Shown here: positions 16,979 to 24,939 of the stretch, piece by piece | How positions within the stretch are numbered: position 1 is the stretch's first letter | Layout: each line of letters opens with the position of its first letter | NCBI GenBank assembly: GCA_965242735.1 | Contig: OZ251497.1 | Span: 1,116,001-1,180,000, forward strand | DNA from: G958295645 sp965242735 | GTDB taxonomy: Bacteria; Gemmatimonadota; Gemmatimonadetes; Longimicrobiales; Gaopeijiaceae | DNA length: 64,000 nt | Direction: 5' to 3' | Position numbers and translations under genes: made by a program | The notes under the pieces: generated by a model | What the model was told of the DNA's origin: nothing | What the model saw: the letters and a program-made list of their open reading frames with translations, nothing else | Databases searched by the model: none

Positions 16979-17006
16979 CGCCTCGTCGTCCGCCACGGAC
17001 GAGGCG
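16979..17006 (+). terminator. Hairpin between convergent genes
   Basis: CGCCTCGTC (16979-16987) pairs perfectly with GACGAGGCG (16998-17006) around a 10-base loop, starting two bases after the exonuclease stop and ahead of the convergent radical SAM gene end. It lacks a T-run, so it would be an imperfect intrinsic terminator or a transcript-end stabiliser. Confidence 0.4.
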
Positions 17007-17065
17007 GAGTCGGCAACGCTCGCCGGCTCGCAGGGTCGTCCGGCGGCCCGACCCGAGCGCCCGCC

Positions 17066-18058
17066 CTACGAGCAGCAATCCGTGCCCGTCGTGGCGTTGG
17101 AGCAGATGGCGCCGTTGACGTAGCACGTGTGGCAGGCGGCCTCGCACAGGCGGGCGTCGGCGGCGACGGCCTCGGACAGGGAGTCGCCCAGACGGGCGCT
17201 CGGGAAGTCCAGCAGGATCGGGCAGGCGTAGACGCCGTCGGCCGTGACCAGCCGGGCGCGCGTGCACAGGAGCTGCTCGATGTCGTAGCCGCACAGCATC
17301 TCGTGCGTGATCCGCTCTTCGGGAGCGTAGCCGCGAGTGCGCTCGGCCTCTTCGCCGATGAGCAGGGGCGGGAGGATCTTCAGCCGGGGATCGGTGTATC
17401 CCGCCGCGGCAAGGGCGCTCCGAAAGGCGCCGAGAACGGCGGGCGCCTCCTCGTCGGGCCAGTTCTGCATGGCGGTGACGATCGGGCGAAAGCCGGCGTG
17501 GACCAGACGCCCGATCCCCTCCATGGTCCGGGCGAAGGCGCCGTCGCCCCGGATCGCGTCGTTGGCGGCCGCCGTCGGCCCGTCCACGCTCACCCGAAGC
17601 TCCAAGGCGTGGTCCGCGTTGCCGGCGATCTCCCGCAGCGCTTCCACCCGCCGGGGCGCCAGCAACGTTCCGTTCGTCAGCACGGTGGCGGTCCCGTACT
17701 GGAGCGCGTCCGCCAGGATGTCCTCCATGGCGTGGTGCATGAACGGCTCGCCGCCGGTGAAATAGTATTCCTTGACGCCCATCCCGGCCGACTCGATCAG
17801 CGCGTCGCGCACCATCCGGCGCGACATGAACCAGAAGGCATGATTGTCCGGCGCGCACGAAATGAAGCAGTGGCGGCAACGCAGGTTGCACACCGTGCCC
17901 GCCACCTGAAACCACAGCTGGTCGAGCGCCGCGAGCGGCACGGCGGGGAAGGACGCGCGGTCGGCCTCCGCGGAGCGCCGCCGGTCGGCCGAGCGGCCGT
18001 CGAGAGCCGGACCGGCGCAAGCCGTCGGCCGCGTCGCCGCGGCGCTGGGAAGCATCAT
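17066..18058 (-). CDS. Radical SAM / SPASM-type protein
   Basis: A 330-residue enzyme. The radical SAM cluster motif CNLRCRHC gives Cys57, Cys61 and Cys64, followed by YYFTGGEPFMH (SAM contact) and TNGTLL. The C-terminal part has many cysteines (LLCTRARL, GVYACPILL, LCEAACHTCYVNGAICSN, DCC), consistent with a SPASM/Twitch domain holding extra Fe-S clusters. Such enzymes modify peptides, cofactors or sulfatases; no precursor peptide is visible nearby, so the substrate is unknown. ATG 18058 is preferred because the longer frame would run into the divergent aldehyde dehydrogenase promoter. The two genes are divergent with about 80 bases between. Confidence 0.82.
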   Translation of the reverse strand: MMLPSAAATRPTACAGPALDGRSADRRRSAEADRASFPAVPLAALDQLWFQVAGTVCNLRCRHCFISCAPDNHAFWFMSRRMVRDALIESAGMGVKEYYFTGGEPFMHHAMEDILADALQYGTATVLTNGTLLAPRRVEALREIAGNADHALELRVSVDGPTAAANDAIRGDGAFARTMEGIGRLVHAGFRPIVTAMQNWPDEEAPAVLGAFRSALAAAGYTDPRLKILPPLLIGEEAERTRGYAPEERITHEMLCGYDIEQLLCTRARLVTADGVYACPILLDFPSARLGDSLSEAVAADARLCEAACHTCYVNGAICSNATTGTDCCS

Positions 18059-18138
18059 GGCGGACAACCTTTCGCTGGAGCGTCCCCGTGGCAACCGACG
18101 AGAGACCGGCCCGCGCCGTCCTGCGTTAACGTTCGCCC

Positions 18139-19506
18139 ATGCGATTCGCCACGATCAATCCGGCCAACGGGGAGCTCCTGCGCGAGTATCCGTTTCTTGC
18201 GGCCGCCGATCTGGAATCCGCGGTCGAGAAGGCGGCCGGAGCGCAGCGGGAATGGGCGTCGGTCCCGGTCGAGGAGCGGGCGCGCCTCGTGGGCGGCGCC
18301 GCCGAGATTCTGCGCGCTCGGGAGAGGCCGCTGGCCGAGATTGCCACGCAGGAGATGGGCAAGCCCATCGGAGAGGCCGTCGCCGAGGTGCGAAAGTGCA
18401 TGCTCGCCTTGGAGTACTACGGCGAACGCGGCCCGGCCTTCCTGCAGGATCGTCCCGCCGAGACGGGCGCGCCGGGGAGTTGCGTGACGTTCCAGCCGCT
18501 GGGGCTGATCCTGGCCATCATGCCGTGGAACTTTCCGTACTGGCAGGTCGTGCGGGCCGCCGCGCCGGCCTTGGTCGCGGGCAACGGCGTGCTGCTGAAG
18601 CATGCGCCGAACGTCCCCTACTGCGCCGTCCAGATCGAGGAGGTCTTCCGCGCCGCCGGCCTGCCGGAAGGCTTGTTCGCGAACCTCTTCGTCGACGTCG
18701 GCGCCGCCGGGGCGCTGATCCGCGATCCGCGGGTGCAGGGCGTGACGCTGACCGGCAGCACGAGGGCGGGACGCGCCGTCGCCGCCATCGCGGGCTCGGA
18801 GGCCAAGACGTGCGTGCTGGAACTGGGCGGAAGCGACCCCTACGTGGTCCTGGAGGACGCCGACTTGGAGCGCGCGGCGGACGCCTGCGTGGCGGGCAGG
18901 CTGGTCAACGCCGGACAGAGTTGCGTGGCGGCCAAGCGCTTCATCGTGCACGAGGCGGTGGCGGACGCGTTCACGGAGGCTGTGGTGGGGCGGATGGCTT
19001 CCGTCCGCGTGGGCGAGCCGATGGCGGCTGCGACCGACGTCGGTCCCTTGGCGCGCCAAGACCTGCGAGACCTGCTGGCCGACCAAGTCGCCCGCAGCGT
19101 GCAGGCCGGAGCGCGAGCGCTGCTGGGAGGGGAAGCGCCCGACGCGCCCGGCTGGTACTACGCGCCCACCGTCCTGGCGGACGTCGGTCCGGGCATGCCC
19201 GCCTACGACGAGGAGATGTTCGGGCCGGTCGCGTGCGTTGTGCGCGCCGGGTCGGAAGAGGAAGCGCTTCGCGTCGCCAACGACACGCCCTACGGTCTCG
19301 GCGCCGCCGTCTTCACCCGCGACTTGGCCCGGGGCGAACGGATCGCCCGCACCGGCATCGAAGCCGGGATGTGCTTCGTCAACGACTTCGTCAAGTCCGA
19401 TCCCCGCCTGCCCTTCGGCGGCGTCAAGGCCAGCGGCATCGGCCGCGAACTGTCCGAATTCGGCGTCTACGAGTTCGTGAACGTGAAGACGGTCGTCGTG
19501 GCATGA
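18139..19506 (+). CDS. NAD(P)-dependent aldehyde dehydrogenase (succinate-semialdehyde type)
   Basis: A 455-residue aldehyde dehydrogenase. It shows IMPWNFPYWQV (cofactor site), LTGSTRAGRAVAA, the base Glu in VLELGGSDPYVV, the nucleophile Cys262 in GQSCVAAKRF, and EEMFGPVACV near the end. The N-terminus (TINPANGELLREYP) and the short length match the succinate-semialdehyde dehydrogenase GabD/Sad group. It would oxidise an aldehyde to its acid; the true substrate is not decidable. It is transcribed divergently from the radical SAM gene. Confidence 0.88.
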   Translation: MRFATINPANGELLREYPFLAAADLESAVEKAAGAQREWASVPVEERARLVGGAAEILRARERPLAEIATQEMGKPIGEAVAEVRKCMLALEYYGERGPAFLQDRPAETGAPGSCVTFQPLGLILAIMPWNFPYWQVVRAAAPALVAGNGVLLKHAPNVPYCAVQIEEVFRAAGLPEGLFANLFVDVGAAGALIRDPRVQGVTLTGSTRAGRAVAAIAGSEAKTCVLELGGSDPYVVLEDADLERAADACVAGRLVNAGQSCVAAKRFIVHEAVADAFTEAVVGRMASVRVGEPMAAATDVGPLARQDLRDLLADQVARSVQAGARALLGGEAPDAPGWYYAPTVLADVGPGMPAYDEEMFGPVACVVRAGSEEEALRVANDTPYGLGAAVFTRDLARGERIARTGIEAGMCFVNDFVKSDPRLPFGGVKASGIGRELSEFGVYEFVNVKTVVVA

Positions 19507-19509
19507 ATT

Positions 19510-19533
19510 GACAGATTCTGCCCAGAATCTGTC
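19510..19533 (+). repeat. Perfect 11-bp inverted repeat after the aldehyde dehydrogenase gene
   Basis: GACAGATTCTG (19510-19520) and CAGAATCTGTC (19523-19533) form a perfect palindrome with a 2-base centre, starting four bases after the dehydrogenase stop. It is AT-richer than the region and has no T-run. GAATCTGTCC recurs at 19620-19629. The 382-base gap it lies in (19507-19888) shows no gene. Confidence 0.7.
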
Positions 19534-19593
19534 CAAACGGGCCGATTTCGACGCGTTTCCGACTCAAAGTCGATGCCGCAACGTCCGTAGCGC

Positions 19594-19616
19594 GACAAAT
19601 TCACTGGGAATTTGTC
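19594..19616 (+). repeat. Second inverted repeat in the same gap
   Basis: GACAAATTC (19594-19602) and GAATTTGTC (19608-19616) are a perfect 9-bp inverted repeat with a 5-base loop. It resembles the palindrome 80 bases upstream (GACAGATTC versus GACAAATTC), and a small GACT-CAA-AGTC hairpin (19561-19571) lies between them. Together they look like one intergenic repeat element. Confidence 0.65.
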
Positions 19617-19888
19617 ACGGAATCTGTCCGAGCCCGCCGGGCCCGTGTGGGCCATTTCCGACGACTCGTTTGCGCGAGCGGCTTGGAGGAGGGCCGGCCG
19701 AGCCCCATGTGGGCCAGTTGCAGGCCCAGTCGCACGAGCCCGGTCCGCGCCTGTCGGCGTGTTTGGCCACGACGGGCGCTGTCGATGTATTGCGAGGCGA
19801 ACGCCATCGTGGCGGATCGGGACCGTCCGACGGACCCGCGTGTCCACGGAGGGGCGTTGCCGAATTTCGACTGCACGGAGAAGCCCCA

Positions 19889-20326
19889 ATGAACAAGCGC
19901 GCGTCGATGGCCGACCTCTGCGGGCTGGGCTTGAGCGCGATTCTTGCGATCGCATGGCCAGCCTCCGGCGAGGCTCAGGAGACGTTATACATCCCGGGGG
20001 ATCCGGGGAAGCCGCCGTCGGCATTCGTTGGCTTCAACTACGGGGGGGCGCTTGGGGGCCATCCGAGCGTTCATTCCGTCAACAAGTGCTCTCCGGCCGA
20101 TCTGGCCGGCCTGCGCGTGGGAGACGTGATCCTGGTCTTCGACGGGCAGGACACGAGGGATGTGCCCCTCTTCCGGGACAGTTCTAGAGAGCCGGGGACG
20201 GTGCATGTCATGACGGTTCGCCGCGGGGAGGAAACGATCGAGATTGTCTTGACGAGCACGGAGCCGCTGGCCAAGGACGAGAAGCCGGCGGATCGTTGCG
20301 AAGAGGGCAAGCGACCGTCCGGCTGA
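19889..20326 (+). CDS. Exported single-PDZ-domain protein
   Basis: A 145-residue protein with a signal peptide (LGLSAILAIAWPASGEAQ, cleavage after AQ predicted). The body is a PDZ domain: NYGGALGGHPSVHSVNKCSP, then ADLAGLRVGDVILVFDGQDT with the usual helix/strand order, ending in RRGEETIEIVLTS. PDZ domains bind protein C-termini; no protease domain is attached, so it probably acts as a periplasmic adaptor. ATG 19889 has GGAG eight bases upstream. The next gene overlaps its last 31 bases. Confidence 0.72.
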   Translation: MNKRASMADLCGLGLSAILAIAWPASGEAQETLYIPGDPGKPPSAFVGFNYGGALGGHPSVHSVNKCSPADLAGLRVGDVILVFDGQDTRDVPLFRDSSREPGTVHVMTVRRGEETIEIVLTSTEPLAKDEKPADRCEEGKRPSG

Positions 20327-21579
20327 CGCGTCGCGCGGCCGTCGCGACTGCGTGGTTGCGGCCCGCATGCGCGGCGGCCGCGTTTCTCGGCGCTTCTTGC
20401 GATGCCGGGCAACGGGCCGACCCCGGCCATGTTCGCGTGGACACGTTGGCTGGTGGACGCATGCTGGTGTCCATTCCGGATCGCGGTCCCTACGATGCGG
20501 ACGGCGGGTTGCGCTTGGCGGAGACGTTGCGCCTCGGAACGGGAGACCAAGCCCCGAACATGTTCGCGGACGTCTTCTCGCTGGCGGTCGACGGGCGCGG
20601 CGCCATCTACGTCGCGGACGGAGGGGGAGCCAAGGAGGTGATCGCGTTCGATGGCGCGGGGAACTTCGCGCGGCGCTTCGGCCGGCAAGGCGACGGGCCC
20701 GGAGAATTCCGGTACCGCCAAGTCGGCATCTTGGCCGCGTGGCAGTCCCCGGATCGTCTGTGGGTCGTCGATGGAGGATCCCTGGCCTTGATCGATACGG
20801 CGGGGAGCCCGCTTGGCGCGGCATTTCGCCGGCTTGGCGCGACTCTGCCGGAGGCTCCGGGCGCCGATGCCGCGGGGTACGCCTACGTGCGGAAGATCGA
20901 GTTCGACCTTGCTGCCCTGTTTGGCGGCCGGCCGCAGGACGGGCTCCGAGAACATCGGGTGACCTACCGCATCGACCGGTTCCGCTTGTCGCCGGCGGGA
21001 GACGTGGTTCTTGACGGCAGCCTGGACCTGGGCGAGTGGACGTGGACGGTCCGGGTCGCGAACCGCGACGGGCTGTCCGAGATGGAGCCGTTGCCGTTCC
21101 AGCCGGATCTGGTCTGGACGGTGGCGCCGAACGGGGCCGTCTGGGTTGCGGACCGGTCCGAGTATCGGTTGCACGAGCTGACGTTCGCCGGAGACACGGT
21201 TCGTACCCTGGAGCTGCGACGGGCGCCGGCGCCGCTGGACGGCCCCGAACGCGACAGCGTGGCGACGCGCTTCGGATTCGATCCGGGCGACTTGCCGGCC
21301 CTTCGGTCGGCGATGGACCGCGTGGACGCCGGGCCGGACGGCCTTCTTTGGGTGCGCAACATGTTGGCGGACGGCAGTCACGCCTGGGACGTCTTCGATG
21401 CGTGCGGCCGCTACCTGGGGAACGTCCAGCCGGGGATGCGTCTCGACGACGATCCCGTCGTCGCCGGCCCGGACGGCACGTTGCTGGGCGTCGTCAAGGA
21501 CGAAATGGACATCGAGCACGTCGTGCGGTTGGCGCTCCGAACGCCGGACGGATCGCCGGTTGCGCCGCCGCCCTGCTGA
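20296..21579 (+). CDS. Lipoprotein with six-bladed beta-propeller
   Basis: A product of up to 427 residues. A long hydrophobic leader ends in LGASC, a probable lipidation site. The body has NHL-like blades: FSLAVDGRGAIYVADGGGAK, VIAFDGAGNFARRFGRQGDG with the GPGEF signature, LWVVDGG, WTVAPNGAVWVADRSEYRL and LLWVRNM. Secreted proteins of this type (6-bladed beta-propeller lipoproteins) are common in Bacteroidota and Gemmatimonadota; ligands are unknown. The start is uncertain: TTG 20296 overlaps the PDZ gene by 31 bases, TTG 20356 is an alternative. Confidence 0.75.
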   Translation: MRRGQATVRLTRRAAVATAWLRPACAAAAFLGASCDAGQRADPGHVRVDTLAGGRMLVSIPDRGPYDADGGLRLAETLRLGTGDQAPNMFADVFSLAVDGRGAIYVADGGGAKEVIAFDGAGNFARRFGRQGDGPGEFRYRQVGILAAWQSPDRLWVVDGGSLALIDTAGSPLGAAFRRLGATLPEAPGADAAGYAYVRKIEFDLAALFGGRPQDGLREHRVTYRIDRFRLSPAGDVVLDGSLDLGEWTWTVRVANRDGLSEMEPLPFQPDLVWTVAPNGAVWVADRSEYRLHELTFAGDTVRTLELRRAPAPLDGPERDSVATRFGFDPGDLPALRSAMDRVDAGPDGLLWVRNMLADGSHAWDVFDACGRYLGNVQPGMRLDDDPVVAGPDGTLLGVVKDEMDIEHVVRLALRTPDGSPVAPPPC

Positions 21580-21640
21580 ACGACGTCTGCCGACTTCAGC
21601 GCCTTCGACATGCGGCCCCGCGGCCGCGGACCGCCGCGCC

Positions 21641-21710
21641 GACGTTTCTGCCTTGGGCAAGGGCGAACATTCTGCTTTCGGCAAGGGTGAACATTTCTAG
21701 ATTGGCGCCG
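21641..21710 (+). repeat. Relic resembling the end of the insertion sequence at 34.1 kb
   Basis: Three near-identical 24-base units start at 21641, 21665 and 21689, of the type GAACATTTCT..TTGGGCAAGGGC, and the block ends ATTGGCGCC. The reverse complement of the left end of the intact IS (34097-34143) has the same pattern: ACATTTCTACTTGGGTAAGG, then ACATTTCTAAATTGGCGC. No transposase lies here, so this is a solo or decayed end of the same or a related element. The thyX stop codon lies inside it. Confidence 0.6.
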
Positions 21711-22881
21711 CGCGAACCCGGTCCGCGCCCGCCGCCCGAAGCATCTCGGCCTCCATCTCTTGGGCGCTCCGCATGGCGCTCAGGTCCAGCTCGAAGTCGG
21801 GAACGGGACCGGGCCGCAACTTGGCCTTGAGTTCGCGGATTTCTCGGGGGGACAGGTCCAGCCCGGCCAAGTCGCCGTCCGACAGGAACGCTCGGCCGCC
21901 GGCGCGCTTTCGGCCGGCGGGCTCGGCCTTGCCGCGAGCCTCCTCGGAGACCGCCGAGACCGCCGAGTCCTCCGAGTCCTCCGGGTCCTCCGGGTCCTCC
22001 GGAAGAGTCCGGGCTGCGATTCCGTCTTCCTCCACGGCGACGAGCTTCGACAGCGCGGCCATCTCGCCCCTCGACAGGCGCTCGCCCGCCACCTGGTAGT
22101 CGATCCACGCCTCGTAGCTCAGCGGCGCGACGCGCCTGACCATGGCCGCCATGACGCGGCCGAACTCCTGGATCTCCCATTGGGCGTGCGGGTCCACGCG
22201 AAGCGTCAGGAAGTGCAGCAGGTTGTGCAGGTCGATCTTCCAGTACCACTGCGTGTACGTCGAAAGCGGCAGATCGATGCGCGCCAGCTCTCGGGCCACG
22301 TCCTCGCCGACCAGCCAGCGATAGTCCGCGCTCGCCTGGTCGCGCGTCTCGCCCCAGCGCCGGACGGCTTCCTCGTACAGCTCGGACGAAGGCCGGACGC
22401 CGGCTTCCTCCAGCCCCGGCAACGCCGTTTGCGCGGCCCGGTCCTTCGCTTCCAGTCCGGGCAACGCCGTTTGCGCCGCCCGGCCCTGCTTGTTGGCGGC
22501 GCTCTGCAACGCGAAGTGGTCCCCTTGGGGCTCGTAGAACACCAGCGGCATCAGCGAATACCGCCCGCTGTACTCGTTGACCGACGCGGTGCGGTGGCGA
22601 ATCCACTGGCGCGCCACGAAGATCGGCATGGCGCAGTGGAACTTGAACTCCACCATCTCCGACGGCGTCGTGTGGAGGTGGCGCCGCAGGTACCGCAGCA
22701 GGCCCCGCGTCCGCGACACCTTGCGCGTTCCGTGTCCGTAGCTGACCCGCGCCGCCCGCTCGACCGCCTCGTCGCCCCCCATGTAGTCCACGAGCGCCAC
22801 GAACCCGTGATCGAGCACCGGAAAGTACCCGCCCAGAATCTCTTCGGCGGCAGGGCTCGTGGGGCGCCGCGTTTCGCTCAC
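21697..22881 (-). CDS. thyX: Flavin-dependent thymidylate synthase ThyX, extended
   Basis: A 394-residue ThyX. The signature RHRTASVNEYSGRYS (residues 95-109) is perfect, with FKFHCAMPIFVARQW before it and LSTYTQWYWKIDLHNLLHFL later, so methylation of dUMP using folate and FADH2 is expected. Two features are unusual. At residues 134-160 a 14-residue unit RAAQTALPGLE.. is duplicated. After the catalytic core a ~110-residue acidic, low-complexity tail (PEDPEDPEDSEDSAVSAVSE) is added. Typical ThyX proteins are 220-320 residues. The stop codon sits in the IS-end relic, so the tail may have been changed by that event. Confidence 0.88.
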   Translation of the reverse strand: MSETRRPTSPAAEEILGGYFPVLDHGFVALVDYMGGDEAVERAARVSYGHGTRKVSRTRGLLRYLRRHLHTTPSEMVEFKFHCAMPIFVARQWIRHRTASVNEYSGRYSLMPLVFYEPQGDHFALQSAANKQGRAAQTALPGLEAKDRAAQTALPGLEEAGVRPSSELYEEAVRRWGETRDQASADYRWLVGEDVARELARIDLPLSTYTQWYWKIDLHNLLHFLTLRVDPHAQWEIQEFGRVMAAMVRRVAPLSYEAWIDYQVAGERLSRGEMAALSKLVAVEEDGIAARTLPEDPEDPEDSEDSAVSAVSEEARGKAEPAGRKRAGGRAFLSDGDLAGLDLSPREIRELKAKLRPGPVPDFELDLSAMRSAQEMEAEMLRAAGADRVRAAPI

Positions 22882-22904
22882 GGCCGCCAGCCCCCGTCCG
22901 GTCT

Positions 22905-23068
22905 CTTGTCCGCGGCCCTCACGCGGACGGCGCTCACGCCCGGCTCCGCCCGTCGGCGCCGCCTCGCGTCGGGTCGTCCGTCCACGGCCCTCGCGCCGAC
23001 GTTGCTCACGCCCAGCTCCGTCCGTCGGCGCTGCCCCGCGTCCGGTTCTCCGTCTACGGCTCTCACAG
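22905..23068. repeat. 72-bp tandem repeat between thyX and kynA
   Basis: GCTCACGCCC..CTCCG.CCGTCGGCG recurs at 22932 and 23004 (period 72), with partial copies before and after, about 2.3 copies in all. It fills the gap between thyX and the tryptophan dioxygenase gene and runs into the last codon of the latter. Units differ at several bases. Confidence 0.7.
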
Positions 23069-23860
23069 CGCGACGCGGATTGCCCACAGGTCGGGGAAGG
23101 CCGGCTGGTGCAGCGTGGTCTTGAGGTACGCGGCGCCCTGGGAGCCGCCGGTGCCCGGCTTGGTCCCGATGGTGCGCTCGACCATCTTGACGTGCCGGTA
23201 GCGCCATTCCTGCACGCCCTCGTCCAGGTCGACCAAGCGTTCGCAGAGGCCGGTGAGTTCGGGGTCTTCCCGGTAGATGCGGACGAGTTCGGCCTGCACG
23301 GTCTCGTCGGGCGCGGTGGGGAGGGCGGGATCGCGCGCCAGCGCGGCGGCGGGGACGGCGCAGCCGCGGGCGGCCAGGAAGCGAAGGAAGCGGCTCCAGA
23401 GGGAGGGCTCGGCCAGTCGTCGCTCCAAGCGCCGGCGCTCGGCCGACCCGGCGGGGAATCCGCGCAGGACGCCCGGCCGCTTGCGCCCCAGCACGAGCTC
23501 CAGCTCCCTGAACTGGGCGGACTGGAAGCCGCTCGCGGACTCCAGGCGGTGCCGGAAGGAGTCGAAGTCGACGGGCGTCATCGTCTCCAGGACGTCCAGT
23601 TGTCCGACGAGCGTCTTGAGGACGGTGAGCACGCGCTTGAGCCCCTTGGCGGCCCGGTGGCCGTCCGCGCCGTCCAGATGCGCGCCGACCGCGTCCGTCT
23701 CGTGGAGCAGGACCTTGAACCACAGCTCGTAGACTTGGTGGATGACGATGAAGAGCAGCTCGTCGTGTTCCTCGGGGGAAGACGCGGGGCGCTGGAGCGA
23801 CAGCAGCTCGGGCAGCTGGAGGTAGCTCTGGTAGGTGACGAAGCCTTGGTGATCGCTCAT
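23063..23860 (-). CDS. kynA: Tryptophan 2,3-dioxygenase
   Basis: A 265-residue heme enzyme that opens the indole ring of tryptophan to N-formylkynurenine. It has FIVIHQVYELWFK (substrate side), LESASGFQSAQFRELE, and YRHVKMVERTIGTKPGTGGS with the proximal heme ligand His223 and the loop that binds the substrate carboxylate. Length and motif order match bacterial TDO. ATG 23860 follows GGAGAACGGCGG. No other kynurenine-pathway genes are adjacent; thyX follows on the same strand after the 72-bp repeats. Confidence 0.92.
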   Translation of the reverse strand: MSDHQGFVTYQSYLQLPELLSLQRPASSPEEHDELLFIVIHQVYELWFKVLLHETDAVGAHLDGADGHRAAKGLKRVLTVLKTLVGQLDVLETMTPVDFDSFRHRLESASGFQSAQFRELELVLGRKRPGVLRGFPAGSAERRRLERRLAEPSLWSRFLRFLAARGCAVPAAALARDPALPTAPDETVQAELVRIYREDPELTGLCERLVDLDEGVQEWRYRHVKMVERTIGTKPGTGGSQGAAYLKTTLHQPAFPDLWAIRVAL

Positions 23861-24027
23861 CCGCCGTTCTCCGTTGGAGATGTCGCGCCCGCGCCCGGCC
23901 CGGGCTACCTTGACGCGGCCGGGTTTCCGCCCCGGCGCGCCTGCCCGCGCAGGAAACATACTCGCGCCGGCGGCGGCCAAGCGCGGCCCGGCCCCGCCAA
24001 GCCCCCCAAACGGAGAAGAGCGACACG

Positions 24028-24939
24028 ATGAGCAAATCCTGGCTTCTGGCCGCAGGACTCCTTCTTCCGGCCGTCCCGGCGGACGCCCTGGCGCAGCCGG
24101 GCCGCGGCCCCGTGACGTCGGAGCGCCGAGCCGAGATGCAGGCCCGGCAGGCCGAGGCGCTGCTGGCCGACATGCAGGCGGAGCGTCCGATCGAGGCGCT
24201 CAACTCGGTGTGGATCGAGGAGCTGACCTGGATGGAGGTCCGCGACGCGCTGCGCGACGGCAAGACCACGGCGATCGTCGCCACGGGCGGCATCGAGCAG
24301 AACGGGCCGTACTTGGCGACGGGCAAGCACAACTACGTCCTGGCCGGGGCGTGCGAGGGGATCGCTCGGGCGCTGGGCGACGCGCTCTGCGCGCCGGTCG
24401 TGAAGCTGGTGCCGGAAGGCGGCATCGACAATCCGACGGGCCACATGCGCTATCCGGGCACGATCAGCCTGCGCGAAGAGACCTACCGGGCCGTGCTGGA
24501 GGACGTGGCCGGCAGCCTGCGCGCGCACGGCTTCACGAACATCGTGCTCATCGGCGACAGCGGGGGCAACCAAGCCGGAATGGCGGCCGTGGCCGAGACG
24601 CTCAACGCCCGCTGGGGCGGGACCGCGCGCGCCCACTACGTGCCCGAGTTCTACCGCTACCGGGAGGTGCACGAGTGGATGAACGCCGAGCTCGGCATCC
24701 ACGAGACCATGAACGAGGGCATTCACGACGACTTCGTCATCACGGCGATCATGATGACCGAGAATCCCGAGACGGTGCGCCACGCCCAGCGCGTGAAGGC
24801 GGGCAAGGCGTCGATCAACGGCGTCAGCATCGCCGACGAGGCGGCGACCGTCGAGACGGGCAGGAAGCTGCTTCAGTACCGCGTGGACCGCACGGTGGAG
24901 GCGATCCGCAAACGACTCTCCGAGGAGGAAGAAAGATGA
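24028..24939 (+). CDS. Exported creatininase-family protein
   Basis: A 303-residue protein with a signal peptide (MSKSWLLAAGLLLPAVPADA). The fold is that of creatininase amidohydrolases (ATGGIEQNGPYLATGKHNYV, GGIDNPTGHMRYPGTISL, IVLIGDSGGNQAGM). Compared with creatininase, the metal-binding E-x-H-G-P-H...D is E-Q-N-G-P-Y...K-H, and the N-G-H-G-G-N box is G-D-S-G-G-N, so two or three metal ligands differ. It belongs to a divergent EQNGP/GKHN subgroup whose reaction I cannot name. ATG 24038-side alternatives are unlikely because the signal peptide begins at this ATG. Its stop overlaps the next start (ATGA), so it is translated together with the putative selenoprotein. Confidence 0.75.
   Translation: MSKSWLLAAGLLLPAVPADALAQPGRGPVTSERRAEMQARQAEALLADMQAERPIEALNSVWIEELTWMEVRDALRDGKTTAIVATGGIEQNGPYLATGKHNYVLAGACEGIARALGDALCAPVVKLVPEGGIDNPTGHMRYPGTISLREETYRAVLEDVAGSLRAHGFTNIVLIGDSGGNQAGMAAVAETLNARWGGTARAHYVPEFYRYREVHEWMNAELGIHETMNEGIHDDFVITAIMMTENPETVRHAQRVKAGKASINGVSIADEAATVETGRKLLQYRVDRTVEAIRKRLSEEEER

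Noticed and set aside
16979..17006. Classical rho-independent terminator
   Set aside because: The stem is good but no T-run follows; listed only as a low-confidence hairpin.
22905..23068. CRISPR array
   Set aside because: The 72-bp units have no unique spacers between constant repeats and no cas genes are present.
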